From positions 966,696 through 1,030,695 of the forward strand of contig PDUO01000014.1 in the NCBI GenBank assembly GCA_003008705.1: 64,000 bases of DNA. The letters run 5' to 3'. The notes below the pieces were generated by a model. That model saw only the letters and a list, made by a program, of their open reading frames with translations, ran no database searches and was not told the origin of the DNA. Within the stretch, counting starts at the first letter, position 1. Every line of letters starts with the position of its first letter. The DNA is from Pezicula radicicola. Lineage: Eukaryota; Ascomycota; Leotiomycetes; Helotiales; Dermateaceae. The translations under genes were made by a program, and so were the position numbers. Positions 1-11,215 of this stretch are shown here, piece after piece.

Positions 1-3000
1 GGTTTCTTGGCGGCTATTGCGGACGGTTTTAGCAAAGGTGGTTGGGACAGACTTTCTTTGGTCCGTTTGTTTGACTGGTGGGCTCATACGGCATACTGGG
101 TGGTAATCTTTGTCTCATTTGTCTTTTAGACCGGTCATAGAGTGGCAAGTGAAGATGAGGGCTTCGCCATTATTGGCCTAGAATGCGACGGTATCCTAAT
201 TTGTATGCAAAGAGTCCGATGTAAGGGTTTATTGCCCCGCTCTCCACTCACTCTCCTCGAAGCTTTGTTCAGCTGGTGAACCGGTTCCGCTTTCGGGTGA
301 TACTCTGCTGACGCTTCCGTTTCCATGACCAACACTTTGGTTGGCGAAGATAACATGTTTGGCAAATATGCAAGACGGCTGGCACTATACTGAACTCCCA
401 AGGGTCATTGATCCGAAATGGCCGAGGATACTTTTGACATTTTGATGTGAGTAAGTGGGGAGTAGCGGAAAAGGAGAAGAAAAGGAACTTGATGCCCGTT
501 GGCCTGGGTGTGATGAACGTGGCTGCATATTAGTCGCTATGCAGAAAGGCCCCACGTTCGCCGGCTCGGTCCAGAGCGCATGTTGCATATAATCCACTGC
601 ACGTGCGGTGACCGAAAAGATGGGATTGCGTGTCGATACACGTGATCGTTAAAATGACCCAGGTGTCGATTTCACAGCTGCCAGGCCATTGACTTATCGC
701 GACCGAAAATCCGAAGGGCCAAGGGTTATAAGGATCAGGCAGGTCGGGTATACTGAAGTTAACGTGCGGGTTTCGATGTGCGATCAAGGCAGCAAAGCAA
801 GCCGACAGTATGACTCTCGCCTGTTGGTTGCTTCTGGCATAATACTAGATCCCAAACAAAGATATGTGTGAGCACAAGTTAAACCAACCAAGGCCACCCT
901 GCGAGATACAAAGGTCATTTTTGTGTCTTGTTGTGGGAGGGTATATAGTGTGGTACCCTGCCTCTGTAAATCAGCTTGAAGAAGCGTCGTGCATGACCAA
1001 GTGGCAGCAGATAAGGTACCTAAAGAATTCACACTTGGTTCTGAAGACGATGCAATTCATAAATGAACCCTTTCCATAAATTGTTCTTCATAGGTAGTAC
1101 ACTACCAATATTAACATGGTGTTGGGTTTTCGCCGAGTAGGATGGAAGTCTGGTGAAAATTGTATGTGGTTAAGTTGCAGCTAGCCATGACTGAAGAAAA
1201 AAGGAATATTCTCGAGGAAGTTTCCAGAGGGGTTCTGGCTTTAATATATGCGTCTGCACAAGTTTCTGCGATCAGAAGGTGGACCTTCCGCATTTGGCGA
1301 GGACGGATAAAAGGCCGTTTGGTCTTGTGCAACTATGCCACCACAAATAACACTGTCATAGCCTCGTGACAGGTAGGTAGTCTACTGTGCCTCAAGTTTC
1401 CTAGCCTAAATGTGGCTCTCGCAGTAAATCGGATGCATCACTTCCAATTACCTATTATACATCTCCTAGCAAGTGGGGAACACTTACTACACGCGGTACA
1501 GTATTACCCAAGGACATGGCATCTGGAACCATTCGTACCTTGCAGATACAACGACCTCGAAACATGGCAACGGGTGTCAGCAATCTTAGCGTCTGGAAAA
1601 GCTGGAAAGGCAATATGACCTCTCATGTGGCCCAGCGGCTGCAGGTACAGCTCTGCCCGTTGACAACCACCCGATGTCCACAAATATCCCAAATTAACCT
1701 GCATAGGCGCTTAATGTTCTCAGAGCGTGAAGTGAGCTCGAGGTATATGTACTAATTAAATAACGCGGTGCTCGTCATCCGAAGGCGTCCTGGCAGTAGT
1801 TGATTCTCGTGTCGATACTGATATTTGGCGCGATGGCATGACAGACTGATTGGTTCAGAGATTGATGTATACTTTAGAAGTCCTACGTCTTGTTAGCTAA
1901 GGCGTGATCAAATCAGTCTAGGAGGCACAACCACTTCAAAATTCCCGTTTTGATGTCACCATTCTTCGGGCCAACACGTTTCTGCAGACGCGACGCGTGA
2001 CAACCTGGTGGGTATTCGAGTATTCTGCAGCGGGAAAATGAAAAGCTAGAGCAATGGCAGCATTGTCGGATGTCCCAACTGGGTAAGACGTGGTGGCTTT
2101 ACGCATAGTGAAGTATATCACTTGGGACTCTGCAGAAGATGGAGTATGGAGTGAAGTGAAGTTAAAAGAAACGAAAGTCAAAGCACCTACCTAACCTCTG
2201 GCGCCGATGCGCTGATGCGCTGTGACGGCTGCTCCCGGGTTCCTAGCTTACCGCCGTCACGTCAAAGTCAAATTGCTTATGTAATCTCTACATACTTCGT
2301 ACTTTGTCGCCGGCTTTCAACGTCTGCTCTTCTCTTAACCGCCCTCCCCCCATTTATCTGATGCTGATCCAGATGATAGGTTTTGAGCCCGCATTTCTAG
2401 CTTACAACACTTAGCCTTCGCTTCAAGTACAGTACGGTACACTTGTCACGCGATAGTCATGCTCCACGAACCTAAGTTGAAACATAAAATGAGTACAAAG
2501 ATAGAGCTGTAGATGAGTAACTGTTGAAAAGAAATCTATTCGGGGAGCTATTCATCCCATAGAAGTTGGGTTGCAATTGGAAGACGATGATGCCCGACTA
2601 CCTTCAGGTCACCTGGGTCACGTGCTATGTACTCTTCTCAACAAAGCTTGCTCGATACATTTATGATGATTTAGACGCAGTGATGGTGATCATGCCTGGG
2701 AGAGGAGTCCGGTCACTCGTTTCGGCCTTCCATCTACGTCCTTCACGCACTTTATCTTAGGCGTATCATCATCAGTACTGTCATTCACGAGCGTGGAGTG
2801 ACTTCTGAATTTCGGACTTGTCTGGCTGAACCATTATTACAGGAACTGTACAACTTTTTACCCTCTCAGTCTTATTCGCACAAAATAGACATGTCTGCTC
2901 TTAGCTAGCCCATGCGCAATCACCACAAAAGAATCTCAGCGAAGATGACGGGTTGCTCGACCAACATACACTTTAGTAAAGACATCTCCTTGGGTTTAGC

Positions 3001-4104
3001 TCCCGCCCGGGTGTGCTTCGCAATGCCACTTTCACTTCCCCAAAGGATCCGCTCAACCAAACTAGCCACGAGAAGGATACTCCACCATCTTGAAAGCGCC
3101 CACAGATATACGTAAATGGGAACAGAAATCTGGAAGATGATGATCCGAATAAGCTCGGTAGCTTCAATTTTGGTATTAAGCGTGTAGAAAGGTGCTACCA
3201 GAATTCCAAGGAAGCAGAGTCGCATTGTGTATTGAAAGATGCGGTGATAAGCGGTAGTATAGAGATAAATGAGATCTCTTGCTAGATATGGTTCGAGTCT
3301 GTTAACGAACGTCCAAAAGCCTGCCAGGCCTAGCGCAAGTACCTCGATAGGAATCGTAGTCAGTACTTTGAATAGGACTTGGAAATCCACAATACCAGCT
3401 CGATGCTGTAACGTTGGCCAGACCAGATACAGAGTTTTGCGAGATAAGTCCACAAGTGCTTACAACGAACTCTGCGGTAGACATAAATTGTTTCTGCAAT
3501 TGCGCGGGCGGCTTCAGCGAATGAATGCTTGTTACTGACCTACAACCAGAGGGGGCTAACAAGGAGCTTGAGGGCGAAGATGTCCAGGAATGAAAAAATG
3601 GACTACTAGGGACATGAATACCACCCTACTCATAACTATTCTGCTCATCGTGGATATTGCACGAGCGCGCAATGTGCGCTGCTACTCATGAGGCACGTCC
3701 GTTGGACTTTTTGCAAGACTGGTTGAGATTCCTGGAAGAAATCATTAGCATCGAGGTCCGAGATTGGTTTGATAGGACTCATCTCAAGGAATGACTTACT
3801 TGGTGGAAGTACCTCTGTACGGTCTATGGTCGGTAGAAGGTAGGGTAACGTTCATTGAGAGGCAGTGGGGGAGCACAAGAAAATGCTCCTTTTACGACGG
3901 GCTAGTTTACTGTGACTCTCAGCCTTGCGTAAAGTAGGAGGTAGGTACCTAGGGACATTTATTCACCCAAACATCGTCGAGCGTTTCGCTTAACACCTTT
4001 AGAATCCGATATCCGCCTTCTCCAACTTCCTTACCCCATCAACATCACAAACACTTTCGTCAATCAACAACACAACATCAAACTCCGATCTCATACTTGT
4101 CTCG
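1..4104. other. Gene-poor region, no supported gene
   Basis: I see no convincing coding region here apart from one weak membrane-like frame at 2920-3453. All other open frames are under 90 codons, lie on both strands, lack splice-consistent partners and match no family I recognise. The tract around 2200-2500 is pyrimidine-rich and could belong to a promoter or UTR. Base composition is mixed and not strongly AT-rich, so this is not an obvious repeat-induced-point-mutation island. Confidence 0.5.
2920..3453 (-). CDS. Uncertain hydrophobic reading frame (partial or decayed membrane protein)
   Basis: An open frame of 177 codons that begins with GTG and has no ATG near its upstream end, so any real gene would need an upstream exon. 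The translation has hydrophobic stretches compatible with three membrane segments (near residues 28-50, 77-92 and 103-120) and a basic C-terminal part. I do not recognise a family. No clear donor or acceptor ties it to a neighbouring exon. It may be the last exon of an integral membrane protein, a relic, or chance. Codon use is unremarkable. Confidence 0.22.
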   Translation of the reverse strand: MDLSRKTLYLVWPTLQHRAGIVDFQVLFKVLTTIPIEVLALGLAGFWTFVNRLEPYLARDLIYLYTTAYHRIFQYTMRLCFLGILVAPFYTLNTKIEATELIRIIIFQISVPIYVYLWALSRWWSILLVASLVERILWGSESGIAKHTRAGAKPKEMSLLKCMLVEQPVIFAEILLW

Positions 4105-4755
4105 GTGATAAAGCTTAACTCAGAATTGCTTTGGAGCCCGCGATTTAACTCAAGGGTTCAGACGCTGCAGATATTCTCCTTCTCCTGCTTAAGTTACCTC
4201 GAATACTTCCCCTACCTACTGGTAAGCAACAATTTTCATCCAATTCACCCCGCAAGCGCGCACAAAGTCACATTTTTACCCCCTTCTTCATCCCCTCTTC
4301 CAATCTCCACCTTCTTCTACCTTCCACTATCAACAACACTTCCTCCACACAACTTCCACCTTTCCACTTCTCCCCCATCCACAACACATCAACGCACAAT
4401 CCTTCTTTGCACAGTCTCAACGCACAAATACCTGAGTATTGCTCAGCACTTTTGCCTCTGTTGGTACTTCCAATCAAATCAGTTCCCAAGCCCCTTCATC
4501 ATCACGCCAACTTGCGCACTTTTCCTTCTCCCCGTCAACCCTTCCTGCATATACTCTCACCACCGGGCTGCCGCTCACCAGCCTTGTCGCTGTTTGTACC
4601 TCATTCCCAATCCATTTCATCTCACGCGAAGTCGCGAATTCCACTCTACTTCCCTCGTCGTCAACGATTACCCTGAAGCACTCCCTTCAGTCGCACAGCA
4701 CTTGCCTTGAGTTCTTACGCTAATCTAATTCGCAAAAAGGATCCCACAAGTCAAG
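4105..4755 (+). promoter_or_regulatory. Pyrimidine/A-rich 5' leader and promoter of the 4756 gene
   Basis: About 650 bases rich in C, T and A with very few G, made of CTTC, CCAC and CAAC runs, ending just before the ATG at 4756. Such leaders are common before highly expressed fungal genes. An open frame of 201 codons exists in it only because stops need A/G-rich triplets; its translation is low-complexity (S, P, T, H) and I do not treat it as coding. The transcription start probably lies inside this stretch. Confidence 0.5.
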
Positions 4756-7551
4756 ATGGCTTCTGAGAATTCCTGGAAGCCGGATCCCAGTTACTGGCCG
4801 CCATTCCCCTCTTACGAAGATGCCGACGTAGATAAATATGACCCTAAAGTCCTCAAAACTTTAGACCTCGAACACGTCATGGAGCTACTCACAACTAAGC
4901 TTTATCGCTTGAACGAGAAACCACCTGCTATGATTCAAAACATCTTGCGCATCTTGCAGACCAAAGCATTGGTAATGCCAGTTGGACGCTATGACCAGAC
5001 TTCTTCCGGTTGGAACGCAAAGTCTTCTGAGCTTAGCAACAATCAAGTCAAGCAACAGTACGAATGTATGGTCGATCGTCTCCTCGGCAACCTTCAAAAG
5101 ATGAATGACTCTAAGATCAGAGAGATGCACACGGCTTTCCAGGAGTATCTCAAGGCTGAGCTTGGCAACAATGCGGACAAAGACGTGAATGCTGTATCTC
5201 TTGATCATATGGCAAGCCAATCTGCCAATGGGACCGATTCTAAGACTGCAGCTACCGTTAATGACGCTGACGACAATGGCTCTGAATCTGATTCTGGCAA
5301 TATCCTAACCCCAGAGTCTTCGGACGCTGGCGACGATCATGCTGAGAAGGCCCCACCTCGTATCTCGAGCTGGACTGAGGAAGCGCAGATCACTCATGAC
5401 TTTGAGACTGCACGAAATAAAATGGTTGACACAGTAAGTCATACGCCTCTTGATGATATTTCTGTCATTCATCTAGATGTCACCAAGAATTTTGCTAACT
5501 GTTTTCAGGACAAGTACGACCATTTCAGACAGTCTTTCCTAAGAAACTGTGAAAAGTTATATGATTCGGATCCCCGCCGAAAACAAATACGCGTTAAGAT
5601 ATTGCCAAACTGCAGCATTAAGCCAAAGCTAGAGCCATATGTTCCCACCGCTCAGTCACGTCTCAAGGAGCAAAACTCTACCTACGCCGAAGACAGTGAC
5701 TCGAGCAAGTCCACCGACTCCAGTACTTCCAGTAGATCGAGTGGTGAGAGTGGGTTAGAAATCTCTACCACTCGCAATTCACTTGCAAGAATAAAGAAGC
5801 GAGCCCGAGGTGCAGCAGGAAAGCGTCCGTCTCATTTTACAGTCAGCTCTAAGTCGGCGGGCGGCGAAGCAAAGTTTGGCGGAAGAGAATCTCTTTCAAA
5901 TACAGAAATAAAAGATCGATTTACGAAATTAATGGCACGAACACTTGAAACTAGGAAACGAGCTAGCGGACCACCTGCTCAGCCCCCTCCTAGTCTTCGA
6001 AAGCTCCAAGAAGTCCTTCCAGATGAAGCTAGCGTGCGGTCTAAGATCGAATCGGCCAATTCTGGTTGGGAAGCTTATGCAAATGGTCTGATCAATAACG
6101 GTGTTACAGTCTCGGAAGACCGCACCGAAGTCGCCAAAGACGGTCAAGAGACTCTTCCAAAGACTACCATTACCAGTCCCAAACTATCTGTCTCTGTCGA
6201 CATGGAGTATTGCAAAGAGCCTGAGTTTCAAGTCCCAACAGAAAGCAGCAAATTCGCCCATATGGACTCTTGGGATGTTATGCATTATCTACAATCGAGC
6301 TATGGTCTTGATAGCGAAGAGCTTGTGCGTGCTATGGTTGTATCACCTGGCGGCCAAATAGTATGTGCACTTGCCAAACAAGATTTAGCCATGGCAAGAA
6401 AGATGACGCATCAACTCATGATGGACGATGTTATCACCGGCGAGCTGAGTGATTCATTGTACGAAAAGTTCAAGGTCAACATGTTCCCTGTCGAAGAAGA
6501 TGAACTGTGTAGACTATACATTTGGATAAACGACATGCGAGCTGAAGGAGGTATCCAGAATGATGATGATGGCAATTCATCTGATACCATGCGAGACGTC
6601 CCAAAGCTCCGCGCACAAGCTGAAGCTGTGCTTCGTCCAACGCTTGATTTAGAATTTAAGCACGTCGAGAGCCAAGACAGCATTTCAGACTGGGGCATGA
6701 GCGAATACAACTTTACTACGGATGAGCATGACCAGAATAAGAAAACCCTTCCTGTATTACAGGATACCGACAGAGTCGATGAGGCGACCCTGACAAAGGC
6801 TGAAATTGACATTTTCAACGTGGTCAAGCAGAAGCTCAAGTATGACGATGGTCACAAGACATTTGTCGAAATGAGCAATACTGCTGGTGGCAAGATCATC
6901 CGTACAGTTGTCAACCAAGATTCATCAGCTGCACAAGATATCGTCTTAGACCTCTGGAGAATCGGGGTTCTCACAGTTCCCCAACATGACAAGATTTTAA
7001 ACAGACTACACTATGGCAAGCCAATTGAATACAACGAGCTAGCCCATATCTACGCTTGGGTCAACTCTCTCGACGACAAGGCTCGGCAGAATAAAGCTCT
7101 ACTGGTTGAGGCAGAGATTCAAACCGATGAGGAGAAATCAGAGAAGGATGATATCAGCGAAAAGGAAATCAAGGAGACTGCAGCTCCAGCCAAAGACGTC
7201 ACTGCTATGACGCAGTTTGAATTTAGCAGGTTTCTGAAGATCCATGGACATCTATCCAGTTACTCCAGAACTGATATCTGGAGAATACCATTGACTTTAG
7301 GCGGCACTTTTGTTCGATGCGTCATCAATGGTCAAACTGCAAAAGCATACCTCGTCGTCTTCTCCATACGCGATCATACCACTGAGAGCGAACATGAAAT
7401 CTTGTGTCAACAGATTTCAAAGCCTCCCCACGAGTATGAAGAGCTGGCACGAGCTTACGAGATGATCAATGAGCTGGCGACTCTGAAGAAACTTACTTTG
7501 GCGGAACTTCAAGAATCATTTGAAGAGCCACTTGAAGAGTCACTTGACTAA
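4756..7551 (+). CDS. Large protein of unknown function with three tandem C-terminal repeats
   Basis: I do not recognise this family. The frame is open for 931 codons, but 5434-5508 is almost certainly an in-frame 75-nt intron (GTAAGT donor, GCTAAC branch, TTTTCAG acceptor), giving about 906 residues. The N-terminal 130 residues look helical; residues about 145-215 and 310-360 (unspliced numbering) are acidic and serine-rich and probably disordered. The C-terminal 430 residues hold three related blocks of about 95 residues, near 503-598, 682-776 and 818-915. Each has a GG followed by a hydrophobic-R/C-hydrophobic strand, then 45-50 residues on a P-x-EY/DE-x-EL-x-x-x-Y-x-x-IN signature. No signal peptide or membrane segment is visible. 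ATG 4756 follows the leader and is the first in frame. Confidence 0.85.
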   Translation: MASENSWKPDPSYWPPFPSYEDADVDKYDPKVLKTLDLEHVMELLTTKLYRLNEKPPAMIQNILRILQTKALVMPVGRYDQTSSGWNAKSSELSNNQVKQQYECMVDRLLGNLQKMNDSKIREMHTAFQEYLKAELGNNADKDVNAVSLDHMASQSANGTDSKTAATVNDADDNGSESDSGNILTPESSDAGDDHAEKAPPRISSWTEEAQITHDFETARNKMVDTVSHTPLDDISVIHLDVTKNFANCFQDKYDHFRQSFLRNCEKLYDSDPRRKQIRVKILPNCSIKPKLEPYVPTAQSRLKEQNSTYAEDSDSSKSTDSSTSSRSSGESGLEISTTRNSLARIKKRARGAAGKRPSHFTVSSKSAGGEAKFGGRESLSNTEIKDRFTKLMARTLETRKRASGPPAQPPPSLRKLQEVLPDEASVRSKIESANSGWEAYANGLINNGVTVSEDRTEVAKDGQETLPKTTITSPKLSVSVDMEYCKEPEFQVPTESSKFAHMDSWDVMHYLQSSYGLDSEELVRAMVVSPGGQIVCALAKQDLAMARKMTHQLMMDDVITGELSDSLYEKFKVNMFPVEEDELCRLYIWINDMRAEGGIQNDDDGNSSDTMRDVPKLRAQAEAVLRPTLDLEFKHVESQDSISDWGMSEYNFTTDEHDQNKKTLPVLQDTDRVDEATLTKAEIDIFNVVKQKLKYDDGHKTFVEMSNTAGGKIIRTVVNQDSSAAQDIVLDLWRIGVLTVPQHDKILNRLHYGKPIEYNELAHIYAWVNSLDDKARQNKALLVEAEIQTDEEKSEKDDISEKEIKETAAPAKDVTAMTQFEFSRFLKIHGHLSSYSRTDIWRIPLTLGGTFVRCVINGQTAKAYLVVFSIRDHTTESEHEILCQQISKPPHEYEELARAYEMINELATLKKLTLAELQESFEEPLEESLD
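5434..5508 (+). other. In-frame intron inside the 4756 gene
   Basis: Starts GTAAGTC, contains TTGCTAACTG 10-20 bases before the end, and closes TTTTCAG. Its length of 75 is a multiple of three and it holds no stop, so a simple ORF call hides it. It would be translated as 25 extra residues if retained. Confidence 0.85.
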
Positions 7552-8492
7552 ATACTGTCAACCCTTCTGTCTCCATGCTCTCGTGCTTCTTGAAGTTGTT
7601 CCGCGCTTTCTACCTTCAGCTGCAGCGTTGAAATGAGGGTTAAGTCTACTCGACGTTATCTCGATTTCAGCAACTTCTTTCAGCACAAGAACTCGCAATC
7701 ACTTCGGCGTTTTCCATTTTCTGTACAAGTAGTATCACATTCAGCACATCGCACGCACATGATCCTTTCCATCCAACCTGTCAGAGCAAAATCCTAGCAT
7801 TTTCCCCCCTTCACTTCACACACTCTCTTACAACCAATTACGTTACGCCAATCGCCAATCATCAAGAGTTTCGAGCTTCATGCAAAACTTGCGGGGATGG
7901 AGCAACTCTGCTATTATCCAACTTGGATAACATTTGGGGATTTCGAATTCTGATCAACGGCCTTCTTTACGAAGTTTTGTGTATTCTAAAAAAAATAAAA
8001 AATAAAGTATTTATAGACTTTATCTTGTGTGAGTCATAGTGAGGAACTTCTATCTCCCCTTTTAAATTTTCTCTCCTGGCTTTGCTTCGCTTCGATGTCA
8101 CATCAGCAAATTGCAAGTCCTCTTCTAATTCTAGTACTAACCAAACTGCGTACTCTATATCACTAAGGTATGTATATTCCCCCCTCGCTTACTTGTAAAC
8201 TCTTAGGAGTGGCAAACAGTACGGCTAGATGGTGACAAATGAAATTCTAGGCGACAGATCCACCAGATTTAGTGGATAAGAAAGCTTTTACGCGAGCCTG
8301 AGATCTCAAGAAAACAGCCCATTTCTCGGCAAGTGACTCAACAGCAACAAAACTTCAAAATCCTTTGTATTCATAAATAGCAACACAATGCGCAATAATA
8401 GCTTCGTTAAAAATCTGCAAAAGAACATAAGGCATTGGTACTCTTATTTCCCCCCCGCCCATCAAACAAATCCTCCTCTATTCTATTACAAC
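7552..8492. other. Intergenic: 3' UTR and promoter of the FSH1-like gene
   Basis: No supported gene. A short A-rich run (near 7988-8005) and T/C-rich stretches suggest the 3' end of the upstream transcript. ATG 8388, in another frame, would give a frame crossing the true start at 8493 and is rejected. Confidence 0.5.
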
Positions 8493-9419
8493 ATGTCCAC
8501 AAAAGCTAAACCCACCGAGACCGAGTCTCCACCCTCGGAGCAAGCAACCACAGCTTCTCCGAGAAAACTAAAGATCCTCATGCTCCACGGTACCCTGACC
8601 TAAAATCACCTACATCTCATTTCATCCCCTCCCACCTCCAAACCACAAACTAACACAATCCCCATAGGCTTCACACAAACCGGGGCCCTCTTCCACAGCC
8701 GCACCAAAGCCCTAGAAAAACTTCTAAAAAGATCCTTCCCAGCCACCACCGCCTCACCATTAAAAGCCTATCCAGGAGGAATAGAACTCTTATATCCAAC
8801 CGCGCCAATCCGTCTTCTACCATCCGACATCCCCGGTTTCGACCCTTCTAAGGAAGTAGAAGGCGCAACTGAAGAAAGAGAAGCTTATGGATGGTGGAAG
8901 ATGGAAACTGGAAGTACGGAATATATTGGGTTTGCAGAAGGGTTGAAAACAATTGCTGAATGTATAAAAACTTCTGGACCAATTGATGGAGTTATAGGAT
9001 TTTCGCAGGGAGCTGCTGTTGCTACTTTTGTTGCATCACTCTTAGAACCAAACCGTAAAGAAGCATTTGAAAAATTCGAAGCTGTAGAGGGAGAAGGAAA
9101 AGGAATTGAGTTTCCAGAGGGATGGGAAAATTTAAATCCTCCGTTGAAATTTTGTGTTAGTTATAGTGGGTTTTTGGCTACTAATCAGGAGTTGAGGGCA
9201 TTTTACGAACCGAAGATTAAGACGCCTGTGCTGAATTTTATTGGGAAGGCTGATGTTATTGTGGAGGAGAGTAGATGTTTGGCTTTGGCGGGGGTTTGTG
9301 AGAATGGGAGGGTGGTTTATCATCCTGGTGGTCATTTTTTGCCGGTTAATAAGGAGTGGCCGGGGATTTTGGCGGATTATATACGAGAAATTTGTGCGGA
9401 TCCTGTTGTTGAGGAGTAG
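8493..9419 (+). CDS. FSH1-family serine hydrolase (OVCA2-like)
   Basis: Exons 8493-8589 and 8668-9419 give 282 residues. The intron 8590-8667 (GTACCC...CCATAG) restores the N-terminal strand LMLHGFTQTG, typical of FSH1/DUF341 alpha/beta hydrolases. The nucleophile elbow GFSQGAA (GxSxG) is clear, followed by an Asp loop in FIGKADVIV and the catalytic His in HPGGHFLP, so a complete Ser-Asp-His triad is visible. The family acts on short-chain esters; many fungal members sit in polyketide clusters, but none of the neighbours is a synthase. No signal peptide, so probably cytosolic. Odd point: codons in the first half of exon 2 mostly end in A/C, and 84 of the last 92 before the stop end in G/T. 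Confidence 0.9.
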
Positions 9420-9855
9420 GTCTGTTAGAAAGAGCATGCTTGAGCGATTAGAAAACTAGATTTCGTTGTATATTTTAGTCATTTTAATGTTGCGACAGTA
9501 TTTTGTGATGGTTTTTATTCTATGAAGTCATTTGGATATGCAAAAACTTGAGTTGCGATGCTTTTGCATTAGAACCAAGAGCAAACTTGATAGTCAACTG
9601 CATAAGGTAAGGATTAGAGGCTAAGTAGCCAGCAACTAAAATACCACTTGACATTGCCGAAGGCCCTTGAAATTAATTCTTTAAAAAGCTACGTTTCTGT
9701 CAAGTGCAGTTATTGTTTTACTTGAAGTCTCAGCACGTTGCATAGGTAGGATATAGTAGAAAACATTTGGTCAATTTATACTTAAAGCTATCAGAATTGT
9801 CACTATCCTCTTTCCGAAAACAGATACTAAATCCCCATTCTTCCCTCTTACAAAC
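9420..9855. other. Intergenic between convergent genes
   Basis: Short region between the 3' ends of the FSH1-like and aldo-keto reductase genes. I see no gene, only AT-rich sequence fitting two 3' UTRs. Confidence 0.5.
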
Positions 9856-11215
9856 TCAACTTGATTCCTCTTTGGTGTCTCGATAGAGGTAAGCATTAAA
9901 TTGCTCAGGGACGACACCGCCAGCAATCTCAGAAGTCTCCACAAAAGCTCTGATCTCAGCTTCCTCTTCATCAGTAAGAGAAACATCAAGAGCACCCCAA
10001 TTTTCCTCCAAATACTTGAGCCTCTTGGTGCCTGGAATGGGGAAAATATCATCACCCTGCTTCAAAAGCCAAGCCAGGGCAAGTTGAGAAACAGTACAGC
10101 CCTTCTTGTCAGCTAGAACCTTGAACTGGGTAACGACCTTGGTATTATGATCTCGGTTGGCTTCCTGGAAACGAGGCATGACACGTGGGCGCATATCTAC
10201 ACTGTCGCCCACAGCTTCACCGTTACTGAAAGTGGATGTAATCATGCCTCGACCTAACGGAGTGGAACAAACTATCGCAATGCCGAGTTCGCGGCAGGTA
10301 GCCAAGAGGTCAGTACCAGCTGGACCTTCGATTTCACGCGTGAATGGCGAGTAATCCAATTGAACAGCAGCGACTGGTGCAATTTTCACTGCTCGACGAA
10401 GTGTGGTGGAGGAAATTGATGATAGTCCAATGTACTTTATCTTGCCCTCTCTAGAATAGCTTCGTCAGTAAATCGGCTCTATCTACCCTGCAAAGGTCTA
10501 AATGCTTACGCTTTCAGTTCTGCCAAGGCTCGCATTGTCTCCTCAACAGGCGTCTCTGGATTGGCGTTATGGAGGTAGTCTAGTCGATAAGTTAATAAGG
10601 TAGTCGACAACTTTGCTCAAAAAGGCAGATAGAGCGTGATCCAAAAAACTGCTTCGCCAGCCAAGATCCACAACAGTACAAAAAAGCCTGCCGTTGCTCA
10701 CAGTTGCCGCATAGATAGCTGCAAAACTCCAATGTTTCCCTCAGGTTTTGGGAAAGGGGAAGGACTTACAGAGGTCAATCGAGTCAATACCGAGAAGCTT
10801 AAGACTCTCCTCACAAGACTTCTTGGTATACGATGCAGAGCTATCGACCTCTAAAGTCTTGCTACCTTTAATAAACCCGAACTTGGTCGCAAGAAAGACT
10901 TGGTCACGCTTTCCCGTTCGTTTAAACCATTTACCCAAGAGCTCCTCGCTATCACCATAGAGACTTTATAGATATTGTTAGCAAAGTACGTACTATACAG
11001 TCTTTAATAGATATTATTCTACCAAAAACTTACTCGGAACTATCCCAGAAGGTCGCTCCTAGCTCAACAGCACGATCAAGGATTGCAAATCGTTCCTCAT
11101 CGCTGGGAACGGATCCGTAGGTAATATAGGACATACCCATCAACCCAAAACCTAGGGCTGGTACCTTTGGGCCATTCTTACCCAGTGGGTGGAGTGGGAC
11201 AGACTTGGTAGGCAT
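9856..11215 (-). CDS. Aldo-keto reductase (AKR13/YakC-like)
   Basis: Four exons on the minus strand: 11215-11034, 10963-10770, 10579-10510, 10450-9856, giving 346 residues with frame closure. NADPH-dependent carbonyl reductase of the (alpha/beta)8 barrel fold. The start MPTKSVPLHPLGKNG leads into PALGFGLMGMS. The catalytic tetrad is assembled across exons: Asp and Tyr in WDSSDLYGDSE (exons 1/2), Lys in LATKFGF (exon 2), His in YLHNANP (exon 3, only 70 nt). C-terminal cofactor-binding residues are in PIPGTKRLKYLEEN. Intron 2 (10580-10769, 190 nt) is long for this genome and includes a stretch that would extend exon 2 in frame. Substrate unknown; usually cytosolic. Confidence 0.92.

Noticed and set aside
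4105..4710. 201-codon open frame before the 4756 gene
   Set aside because: It lies in a C/T/A-rich leader, its translation is low-complexity and it ends just before the real start; explained by composition.
8388..8603. 71-codon frame starting at an ATG upstream of the FSH1-like gene
   Set aside because: It shares the frame of exon 1 only by reading through; the family N-terminus begins at 8493 and the 3' end of the frame is intron.
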